This document shows, one piece after another, positions 1 to 5,064 of a stretch of 5,493 nucleotides of DNA. The notes under the pieces were generated by a model, which was not told the DNA's origin, searched no databases, and saw only the letters and a program-made list of their open reading frames with translations. The position numbers and the translations under genes are program-made. The stretch lies in NCBI GenBank assembly GCA_029266295.1, contig JAQSXD010000284.1, positions 1-5,493 on the forward strand, written 5' to 3'. Position 1 is the first letter of the stretch; each line of letters starts with the position of its first letter. Source of the stretch: Bacillota bacterium (GTDB lineage: Bacteria > Bacillota > Clostridia > Peptostreptococcales > Anaerovoracaceae).

Positions 1-144
1 TTTGATGGAGGCGTGGCGGTTGAGCTCCTCCCCTCCGGCCTGCAACGCAACCAGGAGCAAGAAAGGCAGGAGCACCGCCCCAATTCCAGCCGCACTACGA
101 AACAACCGCAGATCCTTTCCCAGAATTGCTCTTAATCCTCTCAT
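1..144 (-). CDS. ABC transporter permease, N-terminal fragment (cut by window edge)
   Basis: The first 48 codons of a membrane protein are visible, and the frame stays open to base 1, so the rest lies outside the window. The ATG at 144-142 overlaps the TGA of the upstream ATPase gene as ATGA. A GGGAGA ribosome site lies just before it, so the start is well supported. The peptide begins with a short basic segment (MRGLRAILGKDLRLFRS), typical of the cytoplasmic amphipathic lead-in of ABC-2 type permeases. A hydrophobic helix follows at about residues 20-37 (GIGAVLLPFLLLVALQ), then a polar stretch that would start the first outside segment. The position directly after an ABC ATPase gene is the main functional clue: the two are probably co-translated and form one transporter, most likely an exporter. 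The substrate cannot be told from this fragment. Confidence 0.75.
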   Translation of the reverse strand, partial: MRGLRAILGKDLRLFRSAAGIGAVLLPFLLLVALQAGGEELNRHASIK

Positions 145-845
145 GGTGATCTCTCCCAACCGACTGTCACAAGGCCATTCTCCAATGTAACCGTGCGGTC
201 ACAGACCCGCGCAATTTCCTCCGCACGGTGACTGATAAAAACAAGTGAACACCCCTCATTTCGCAGGTGTTCCATCATAGAGAGAATCAAGTCCACAGAA
301 TGCATATCCGCCCCCACGGTGGACTCATCCAAAAGGAGCAGGCGTGGGGTGACCATGAGAGCACTGGCTAAGTGGAGACGCCGCTGCATACCGCCCGAAT
401 AGGTTGAGACAGGCATACTGCCCTTTTCGCTTAGTTCCATCTGCTCCAAGATCCAGCGACTGCGGAGTGCGACTGCCTTTCGTCCAAGCCCATACACCTG
501 CCCCCAAAAGCGCAGATTATCCATGCCGGACAGCGTACCATACAGGGCAATTTCCTGAGGGACATAGCCGATTCTACCTGTCAGGTCCTCGTGGTGACGG
601 CAAGCTCCTGCATCTGGTCGAATAATACCTGCGATGATTTTCAGCAAAGTACTTTTTCCGGCCCCATTATTTCCTAAAACGCCCAGGATCTCTCCTCCGT
701 ACAGTTCTAGGGATAAGGGACCTAAGCCACAAGTCCCCTTTTGAAATCTTTTCTCCACCTGGTTGAGGGTACAAACAGGCATCGTGTTCTCTATCTTCTT
801 CATGGCAGATTCTTCATCCGTGGCGTTTGTAGTTGGATTCTCCAC
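141..845 (-). CDS. ABC transporter ATP-binding protein
   Basis: This is a 234-residue nucleotide-binding subunit that powers the adjacent permease from the cytoplasmic face. All core motifs are visible: Walker A GNNGAGKST (58-66), Q-loop glutamine in GYVPQ (97), signature YSGGMQRR (149-156), Walker B LLLLDE (169-174), a D-loop aspartate (180) and the switch histidine in ISH (206). The length suits a single-domain CcmA/YtrB-like exporter ATPase. The start chosen is GTG at 845-843, which has AGGTGG seven bases upstream. ATG codons at 803 and 782 are alternatives with weaker ribosome sites, and the ABC fold itself begins only around residue 24, so the first 20 or so residues are uncertain. Oddities are Ser in place of the usual Pro after Walker B (DES rather than DEP) and GAD rather than the common GLD in the D-loop. 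The catalytic Glu is kept, so activity is expected. The substrate is unknown. Confidence 0.9.
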   Translation of the reverse strand: MENPTTNATDEESAMKKIENTMPVCTLNQVEKRFQKGTCGLGPLSLELYGGEILGVLGNNGAGKSTLLKIIAGIIRPDAGACRHHEDLTGRIGYVPQEIALYGTLSGMDNLRFWGQVYGLGRKAVALRSRWILEQMELSEKGSMPVSTYSGGMQRRLHLASALMVTPRLLLLDESTVGADMHSVDLILSMMEHLRNEGCSLVFISHRAEEIARVCDRTVTLENGLVTVGWERSP

Positions 846-935
846 TCTGACACCACCTGTTCACTCAATTTTGTTTTAAGCCTACTATATTTTCCCCCAT
901 AAATCAACATTTTCCACCTTTTTATGGAATTCACT

Positions 936-951
936 TATATACCATACGGTA
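936..951 (-). promoter_or_regulatory. Possible extended -10 promoter and palindrome for the ABC transporter unit
   Basis: On the minus strand TGG-TATATA (944-936) resembles an extended -10 box, which would give a start near 929 and about an 84-base leader before the GTG at 845. No good -35 box is seen. The 12-base inverted repeat TACC-ATAC-GGTA (940-951) overlaps it and could be an operator, for example for a GntR-type regulator as is common for such transporter units. No regulator gene is in the window. A second weak -10 (TATAGT, 889-884) also exists, so the true promoter is undecided. Confidence 0.25.
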
Positions 952-983
952 CGCGGCATTGCTTGTATAATCCCTTTTCACAA

Positions 984-1012
984 TTGACATTTTTGCATTT
1001 CTCAAATATAAT
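984..1012 (+). promoter_or_regulatory. Consensus sigma-A promoter of mgtE
   Basis: TTGACA (984-989) and TATAAT (1007-1012) are separated by exactly 17 bases, a perfect match to the vegetative consensus. Transcription should start near 1019, giving a leader of about 220 nt before the mgtE ATG at 1241. So strong a promoter ahead of a long folded leader suggests that expression is limited after initiation, through the RNA, rather than at the promoter. Confidence 0.9.
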
Positions 1013-1046
1013 GAAAAAGTATGTCAATACAAATATTTTTACATAA

Positions 1047-1213
1047 GTGAGGTGGATCAAGATGGACGCAGGCGGTAGTAACGGCACATTGGTAGGCCGA
1101 AGTAAGCAGCGGACGGACGATACCGTTTTGTCCGTCTTGTTCCGCTGTTAATAACGAATACGGCCACCTCGTGTCTTACTTCCTGCTGAAACACGAAAGA
1201 CGTTCTCTTTCGT
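1047..1213 (+). promoter_or_regulatory. Structured 5' leader of mgtE, candidate cis-regulatory RNA of unassigned class
   Basis: Hand folding shows a closing helix 1047-1055 with 1164-1172 (GTGAGGTGG with CCACCTCGT: seven Watson-Crick and two G-U pairs). It encloses a small hairpin CGGC/GCCG (1082-1085 with 1096-1099) and a long hairpin CAGCGGA/TCCGCTG (1107-1113 with 1141-1147) capped by CGGAC/GTCCG (1114-1118 with 1130-1134). Downstream lies a perfect 8-bp hairpin ACGAAAGA/TCTTTCGT (1193-1200 with 1206-1213). A competing pair, CGTGT/ACACG (1170-1174 with 1191-1195), shares bases with both the closing helix and the 8-bp hairpin, so alternative folds are possible. No U-tract follows any hairpin, so control, if any, would act on translation rather than by intrinsic termination. 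Mg2+ transporter genes are often under Mg2+-sensing leaders (M-box), but I do not see the conserved M-box segments. The ligand and class are therefore unassigned. Confidence 0.55.
1062..1151 (+). CDS. Possible 29-residue leader peptide upstream of mgtE
   Basis: A short frame begins at ATG 1062, six bases after an AGGTGG ribosome-site-like sequence (1050-1055). It encodes 29 residues (starting MDAGGSNGTLVGRSK, ending VLSVLFRC) and stops at two tandem in-frame TAA codons (1149-1154). The putative ribosome site lies inside the left arm of the leader's closing helix, and the stop lies 12 bases before its right arm. Translation and leader folding would therefore exclude each other. Mg2+ transporter genes in enterobacteria (mgtL, mgtP, corL) are controlled by translated leader peptides, so the idea is reasonable, but here it is inference. 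The peptide has no proline run and only three acidic residues. The frame may be chance within a structured RNA. Confidence 0.3.
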   Translation: MDAGGSNGTLVGRSKQRTDDTVLSVLFRC

Positions 1214-1240
1214 TAAGAATCAAGCTGGGAGGAGATACCA

Positions 1241-2617
1241 ATGGCAGAACATGCCGTAACCCTGGAAAGCACCCTTTCTACCCTTTTGGAGGAAAGGAAA
1301 TATGCTACGCTTCGGGACATTCTGGTTACCATGAATGCTTCAGACATAGCCACGACCTTTGATGAAATCCCGCATGACCAGTTGCCACGGCTGTTTCGGC
1401 TTTTACCAAAGGAACTGGCTGCAGAAACCTTTGTTGAGATGGAACCTGAGGCACAGGAACTGCTTATCCGTGGTTTTTCCGACAATGAACTGAAGGAAGT
1501 CGTCGACGAATTATATGTAGACGACGCGGTAGACATCGTAGAAGAGATGCCCGCCAACGTAGTAAAGCGCATTTTAAAACAGGCAGACCCTGAAATGCGC
1601 AAAATGATCAACGAAATCTTAAAATATCCGGACGATAGTGCCGGAAGCATCATGACGACGGAGTATGTTAGTCTCCGTCCCCACATGACAGTGGAAGAAG
1701 CGTTTAAACGCATTCGCCGCACCGGCGTGGACAAAGAAACCATCTACACCTGTTATGTAACGGAAGAAAACCGTACTTTAGTCGGCATGATTTCCATTCG
1801 CACCATGCTCCTCAGTGAAGAGGATAACGTTCTAGCGGATATTATGGAGCAAAATGTCATTTCAGTCACCACGATGGAGGACCAAGAAAGTGTGGTCCAA
1901 ATGTTTGCCAAATATAGCTTTATGGCCATGCCGGTGGTGGATACAGAAAACCGTCTGGTGGGTATTGTTACCATCGACGACGCGATGGATGTTATGCAGG
2001 AAGAGGCCACCGAAGACTTTGAAAAGATGGCAGGTATCACGCCAATCGATAAGCCTTACCTGCGCGCCACGGTAACAGAAACCTTTCGGGCAAGAGTCCC
2101 CTGGCTCTTAATTCTTATGCTATCAGCTACTTTTACCGGCATCATCATTACCGGCTTTGAGGATTCTTTGTCTGCCTACGTCATCCTGACTGCCTTTATC
2201 CCTATGCTGTGCGGCACCGGCGGTAATAGCGGTACCCAATCCTCCACGGCGGTAATCCGCAGCTTGTCTCTGGGAGAAGTTCACCTGAGCAATTGGTTGG
2301 AGGTTGTCTGGAAAGAAATTCGAGTTGCAGTACTCTGCGGCTTGGTTCTGGCTGCCTGCAATTTTGTTAAATTGCTTTTGGTGGATGGCTATTTGATGAA
2401 AAACCCTGCGATCAATCCTATCGTAGCGTTAGTCATTTGCCTAACCTTGGTATTTACCGTCGTCTGTGCCAAAACCGTGGGCTGTATACTGCCCATGCTG
2501 GCTGACAGGATTGGATTTGACCCGGCTGTCATGGCAAGTCCATTTATCTCCACCATTGTGGATACCATGTCACTTATGATCTATTTCCAAATGGCAAGAT
2601 TGATCCTGCATATATAG
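1241..2617 (+). CDS. mgtE: Magnesium transporter MgtE
   Basis: This is a 458-residue Mg2+-selective channel/transporter of the cytoplasmic membrane, of usual MgtE length. The domain order is complete. The acidic helical N-domain spans about 30-132. Two CBS domains follow at about 138-195 (IMTTEYVSL start) and 203-255 (VISVT to VGIVTIDDAMDVM). Then comes a linking helix and a membrane domain with about five helices (roughly 287-305, 312-326, 360-382, 392-413 and 430-456). The family hallmark GTGGNSGTQ is at 325-333, and the last helix carries the conserved Asp 441 (IVDTMSL), matching the pore Mg2+-binding Asp known from the Thermus structure. In this family the N and CBS domains bind Mg2+ and close the pore when internal Mg2+ is high. 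The ATG at 1241 has GGGAGGAG (1227-1234) six bases upstream. The gene is monocistronic between a perfect promoter and a terminator, and its long folded leader may add RNA-level control. Confidence 0.97.
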   Translation: MAEHAVTLESTLSTLLEERKYATLRDILVTMNASDIATTFDEIPHDQLPRLFRLLPKELAAETFVEMEPEAQELLIRGFSDNELKEVVDELYVDDAVDIVEEMPANVVKRILKQADPEMRKMINEILKYPDDSAGSIMTTEYVSLRPHMTVEEAFKRIRRTGVDKETIYTCYVTEENRTLVGMISIRTMLLSEEDNVLADIMEQNVISVTTMEDQESVVQMFAKYSFMAMPVVDTENRLVGIVTIDDAMDVMQEEATEDFEKMAGITPIDKPYLRATVTETFRARVPWLLILMLSATFTGIIITGFEDSLSAYVILTAFIPMLCGTGGNSGTQSSTAVIRSLSLGEVHLSNWLEVVWKEIRVAVLCGLVLAACNFVKLLLVDGYLMKNPAINPIVALVICLTLVFTVVCAKTVGCILPMLADRIGFDPAVMASPFISTIVDTMSLMIYFQMARLILHI

Positions 2618-2624
2618 TCCCTAG

Positions 2625-2673
2625 AAAGCACCCGCCCCTATTTCCATTCGGAAAAAGTGGCGGGTGCTTTTTT
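2625..2673 (+). terminator. Intrinsic terminator of mgtE, partly shared with the convergent gene
   Basis: A 12-bp perfect stem AAAGCACCCGCC (2625-2636) with GGCGGGTGCTTT (2659-2670) continues into a T-run to 2673. Inside the loop a second short stem TTTCC/GGAAA (2641-2645 with 2650-2654) stacks on it. It starts seven bases after the mgtE stop. The T-run overlaps the stop codon (2674-2672) of the convergent TtcA-like gene. In the opposite direction the tail is only TTT followed by mixed bases, so termination there should be weaker. Confidence 0.93.
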
Positions 2674-3424
2674 AGTCCTTATGTTCATCAAAAGGCAGCG
2701 AGTGCCGATGCTCCAAAGGCCCCCATTCCGCAAGGGGTAATCGCTGCATTGCACGAAATACATTTTCTTTTATATTTGGATATGTTTGAGATAGCTCCGC
2801 CACCAGTTCCTTCACTTCCTGTCGCTTGGTTAAGCCATTGGCCGGACATGGATTATGGACCACAGGCAGGTTTTCTCTCCCGGCCGCGCCACGGATCATC
2901 CCTTCACTACAATATAGCAAGGGACGAATTTGGGTAATTCCGCTTCGATCCAAATAGGTGACTGGCTGAAAACAGGATAGTCGCGCCTCATAAAAGAGAG
3001 ATAGGAAAAAGGTTTCCACCGCATCGTCGTAATGGTGCCCCAACGCAATCTTATTGATTCCCATTTCCTGCAGCGCTTCATGGAGCACACCTCTCCGCAT
3101 TTTTGCACAGAGGGAACAGGGATTCTTCTCTTTCCGCAGATCAAAAATGACGTGGCTGATAGCCGTTGGAATGACACGATAGGGCACATGAATGCTCTCG
3201 CAAAGCTCTGCAACGGGGGTAAAATCCATACCCTCAATCCCTATGTCCACCGTCACCGCCTCCACCGTGAATGGTTCCGGGTAAAAGTCCCGCAGGTGGG
3301 AAAGTGCACACAATAGCGTCAACGAGTCTTTTCCGCCCGAAACACCCACGGCAATCCGATCCCCGGCCCTTATCATATGGTAGTCTTCCACACAGCGACG
3401 CGTATAACTTAAGATTTTTTTCAT
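2672..3424 (-). CDS. TtcA-family PP-loop ATPase, probable tRNA 2-thiocytidine synthase
   Basis: This is a 250-residue cytoplasmic enzyme of the TtcA/TilS PP-loop group. It shows the ATP-pyrophosphatase loop SGGKDS (29-34), a CxxC pair in NPCSLCAKMRRG (Cys 103, Cys 106), the ALGHHYDD motif (127-134) and a third cysteine in NPCPANG (Cys 193). In TtcA three cysteines hold a [4Fe-4S] cluster used to thiolate C32 of certain tRNAs with ATP activation. The CSLC-x-x-x-RRG and GHH-x-DD pattern points to TtcA rather than to TilS lysidine synthase. The protein is shorter than E. coli TtcA, as is common for Gram-positive members, whose exact substrate is less certain. I chose the ATG at 3424 because AGGAGA (3436-3431) sits six bases upstream. 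An in-frame ATG at 3454 lacks a ribosome site and would add a poorly conserved-looking ten residues. The gene is convergent with mgtE and divergent from rplM. Confidence 0.88.
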   Translation of the reverse strand: MKKILSYTRRCVEDYHMIRAGDRIAVGVSGGKDSLTLLCALSHLRDFYPEPFTVEAVTVDIGIEGMDFTPVAELCESIHVPYRVIPTAISHVIFDLRKEKNPCSLCAKMRRGVLHEALQEMGINKIALGHHYDDAVETFFLSLFYEARLSCFQPVTYLDRSGITQIRPLLYCSEGMIRGAAGRENLPVVHNPCPANGLTKRQEVKELVAELSQTYPNIKENVFRAMQRLPLAEWGPLEHRHSLPFDEHKD

Positions 3425-3538
3425 AGAGCATCTCCTAAAAAAAACAAAAATCAAATTGAAGAACGAGAGAGGTTAAGAGAGCATTTGGTAGATATAAAGA
3501 GCTTTCTTATTCTTAAATTAAAAAAACAGAAAAAGCCG

Positions 3539-3567
3539 TTGACAGTTAAAACTCCCCGTATTATAAT
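3539..3567 (+). promoter_or_regulatory. Consensus sigma-A promoter of rplM-rpsI
   Basis: TTGACA (3539-3544) and TATAAT (3562-3567) are separated by exactly 17 bases, another perfect consensus, as expected for a growth-rate-linked ribosomal protein operon. Transcription should start near 3574, leaving a leader of about 78 nt before the rplM ATG. Confidence 0.92.
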
Positions 3568-3589
3568 ACAAGACGCTCCGATTTGTCCA
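3560..3589 (-). promoter_or_regulatory. Candidate promoter of the TtcA-like gene, sharing a palindromic -10 with the rplM promoter
   Basis: The 12-base perfect palindrome GTATTATAATAC (3558-3569) contains TATAAT on both strands. On the minus strand, TATAAT (3565-3560) lies 18 bases downstream of TGGACA (3589-3584), a five-of-six match to TTGACA. Transcription would start near 3553 and leave a leader of about 130 nt before the ATG at 3424. A weaker alternative -10 (TATATC) lies closer to the gene. Confidence 0.45.
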
Positions 3590-3626
3590 GCGGAGCTATC
3601 TTAGTCTTTCATACAGCTTGAAGATA
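3575..3626 (+). promoter_or_regulatory. Two-hairpin leader before rplM, possible L13-type autoregulatory leader
   Basis: Directly at the expected transcript start, GCTCCG (3575-3580) pairs with CGGAGC (3591-3596) around a 10-base loop. It is followed immediately by TATCTT (3597-3602) with AAGATA (3621-3626). The pair ends 13 bases before the GGAGG site (3640-3644) of rplM. Low-GC Gram-positives are known to carry an L13 leader at this position, in which L13 is thought to bind its own mRNA. I assign this by position and the presence of hairpins only, not by a recognised consensus. Confidence 0.45.
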
Positions 3627-3651
3627 AATAACTACAATTGGAGGTTTGACC

Positions 3652-4083
3652 ATGTCCACATTTATGGCCAACAAGGGCAACACCGTGCGCAAGTGGTATA
3701 TCCTTGACGCAGCTGGAAAGCCCCTCGGCAAAACTGCAGCCACCGCCGCTAACCTGCTGCGCGGCAAACATAAGCCCGAGTACACCCCTCATTTTGACTG
3801 CGGGGATTTCGTGATCATCATTAATGCATCGCAGGCAGTTCTCACCGGCAACAAGATGGAGCAAAAGTACTACCGTACCCACTCCGGTTATGTCGGCGGT
3901 TTGAAAGAAACCAAGTATCGCCTGCTGATGGAGAGTAAGCCTGAGCTGGCAATGAAACTGGCCGTCAAAGGCATGCTGCCCAAGAATATCCTCTCAAAGG
4001 ACGCTTTGACCCGTCTGAAGATTTTCCGCTTCGCAGAACATAAGCACAGCGCCCAGCAACCCGAAGCCTGGACCGCAGAGTAA
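3652..4083 (+). CDS. rplM: 50S ribosomal protein L13
   Basis: This is a 143-residue protein of the large ribosomal subunit, the usual length for the family, and an early-assembly 23S rRNA binder. Recognisable stretches are the N-terminal [15 protein letters not shown] (about 14-28), the [20 protein letters not shown] segment (about 36-55), the [13 protein letters not shown] region (about 73-85) and the C-terminal VKGMLPKN motif (about 108-115) with the closing H.HSAQQPE. The ATG at 3652 is chosen because GGAGG (3640-3644) lies seven bases upstream. A TTG two codons earlier is too close to that site. It is the first gene of the rplM-rpsI operon, a near-universal bacterial pairing. Confidence 0.97.
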   Translation: MSTFMANKGNTVRKWYILDAAGKPLGKTAATAANLLRGKHKPEYTPHFDCGDFVIIINASQAVLTGNKMEQKYYRTHSGYVGGLKETKYRLLMESKPELAMKLAVKGMLPKNILSKDALTRLKIFRFAEHKHSAQQPEAWTAE

Positions 4084-4097
4084 GGAGGAACAAGAAT

Positions 4098-4502
4098 ATG
4101 TATAAGAGCAAAAAGCCCTATCATTACGGAACCGGTCGCCGGAAGTCCTCTGTGGCTCGTGTCCATCTGTTTCCCAACGGCACTGGTAGCATTTCCATCA
4201 ACGGCCGTGATATTGACGACTACTTTGGCCTGGAAACCTTGAAGCTGATTACCCGTCAGCCCCTGGTCACCACCGACAACCTAGGCAAGGTAGACATCGT
4301 GGCTACCGTTACCGGTGGCGGCGTTACCGGCCAGGCAGGCGCACTGCGCCATGGCATCAGCCGCGCCCTGTTGCTGATGAATGAGGAGTACCGCGCCGCT
4401 CTGAAGAGCGCCGGCTTCCTTACCCGCGATCCTAGAATGAAGGAGCGTAAGAAGTACGGCCTTAAAGCTGCACGTCGCGCACCCCAGTTCTCCAAGAGAT
4501 AA
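4098..4502 (+). CDS. rpsI: 30S ribosomal protein S9
   Basis: This is a 134-residue small-subunit protein whose C-terminal tail reaches the P-site tRNA anticodon loop. The sequence shows [13 protein letters not shown] near the start (about 10-22), [10 protein letters not shown] (about 34-43), the S9 family signature [19 protein letters not shown] (about 73-91) and the basic tail [17 protein letters not shown] ending in the invariant SKR. AAGGAGG (4082-4088) overlaps the rplM stop codon and lies nine bases before the ATG, consistent with co-transcription and coupled translation of equal amounts of L13 and S9. No anomaly was seen. Confidence 0.98.
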   Translation: MYKSKKPYHYGTGRRKSSVARVHLFPNGTGSISINGRDIDDYFGLETLKLITRQPLVTTDNLGKVDIVATVTGGGVTGQAGALRHGISRALLLMNEEYRAALKSAGFLTRDPRMKERKKYGLKAARRAPQFSKR

Positions 4503-4515
4503 TTATATTATCAAA

Positions 4516-4555
4516 AAAGCTCTGCAACTTCAACGGTTGCAGAGCTTTCTTTTTT
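4516..4555 (+). terminator. Bidirectional intrinsic terminator between rpsI and the minus-strand gene
   Basis: A perfect 13-bp stem AAAGCTCTGCAAC (4516-4528) with GTTGCAGAGCTTT (4536-4548) and a 7-base loop is followed by a T-rich tail on the plus strand (to 4555). On the minus strand the complement of the A-run 4513-4518 gives six T residues. It can thus end both the rplM-rpsI transcript and the convergent transcript that covers 5493-4609. Confidence 0.95.
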
Positions 4556-4608
4556 CCCTTTGACGCAAATACCTCTGATCTTATCATTTAGCCTGTATAA
4601 AAGCTGAG

Positions 4609-5064
4609 TTAAGATTCCCTATCATCTAGCTCAAAAAAACTAATATACTCTTTAAAAGCCATATTGCGTTCTTCTAAATCGGCATTTGAAATACCTCTTA
4701 AAATATTCAAATCTATACCTAAATAGTTGCAATTTGTTTGAAATATGCCTGTGTTCATTTCAATGAAAATATATATTTTCTTATCCTTCCAGACCAAATA
4801 ATCCTTGTAGTATTCCGTGCTTTTCTCGTTTGACACTACAAAATACAACTGATAATCTAGCTGATCTGGTGTGAATTTTTTCGAATCCTCATGATGGCTA
4901 ACATTATACATTAGTTTATCTAACATCCATTCTGGTAGAGTTGTCAGCTCTATTCGTTGAATGTCTAATATTTCATTTGCACACAACATCAAATCGAGTG
5001 CTGTCTTGCGACCAACAATAAATTTGTGTTTGTGTTTAATGTATCTTTTTTCAAAAATATCCAT
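4609..5064 (-). CDS. Hypothetical protein, 151 residues
   Basis: I do not recognise this gene. The start chosen is the ATG at 5064-5062, whose A is also the last base of the upstream gene's TGA (TGATG). No clear ribosome site precedes it, so translation is probably coupled to the upstream gene. The frame is open further upstream, but that stretch lies inside the neighbour's coding sequence. The protein has no signal peptide or membrane helix. It is rich in Asp, Glu, Lys and Tyr, with a short basic N-terminus (KRYIKHKHKF), a central stretch of alternating aromatic and hydrophobic residues suggesting beta strands (QLYFVV, YLVWKDKKIYIFIE) and an acidic C-terminal end (FFELDDRES). It looks like a small soluble cytoplasmic protein. 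Base composition is strongly AT-rich: one sampled line, 4621-4680, has 17 G/C in 60, against 41 in 60 in rpsI at 4321-4380. A partner, chaperone or immunity role for the upstream product is possible but unproven. Confidence 0.7.
   Translation of the reverse strand: MDIFEKRYIKHKHKFIVGRKTALDLMLCANEILDIQRIELTTLPEWMLDKLMYNVSHHEDSKKFTPDQLDYQLYFVVSNEKSTEYYKDYLVWKDKKIYIFIEMNTGIFQTNCNYLGIDLNILRGISNADLEERNMAFKEYISFFELDDRES

Noticed and set aside
2..190. Plus-strand open frame at the left edge
   Set aside because: It is antisense to the ABC permease start and the ATPase end, which have matching ribosome site, overlap and hydrophobic pattern. No family features were seen.
961..975. TTGTATAATCCC as a second plus-strand promoter -10 upstream of mgtE
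   Set aside because: No -35-like hexamer is found at 16-18 bases upstream, and the perfect promoter at 984-1012 explains expression.
1068..1084. GCAGGCGGTAGTAACGG resembles a stretch of 16S rRNA
   Set aside because: The likeness covers only a few bases, and the flanks do not resemble rRNA. It is taken as chance.
1193..1213. 8-bp hairpin in the mgtE leader as an intrinsic terminator
   Set aside because: It is followed by TAAGAATC with no T-run, so it cannot act as a standard intrinsic terminator.
1019..1240. M-box (ykoK) Mg2+ riboswitch before mgtE
   Set aside because: The gene context fits, but the conserved M-box segments I know (such as the GUUAGGUGAGGCUCC block and the ACGCCAAUGGGU region) are not visible. 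Only a short GTGAGG match exists, and it is explained by the closing helix.
1213..1743. Long minus-strand open frame opposite mgtE
   Set aside because: It is a low-complexity Ser/Arg-rich translation antisense to a clear MgtE coding region, with no ribosome site. It is a shadow frame.
3425..3454. Upstream ATG at 3454 as the start of the TtcA-like gene
   Set aside because: No ribosome site precedes it, whereas the ATG at 3424 has AGGAGA at six-base spacing and begins a normal-looking N-terminus.
3646..3651. TTG at 3646 as the rplM start
   Set aside because: It lies only one base after the GGAGG site, too close for initiation. ATG 3652 has ideal spacing.
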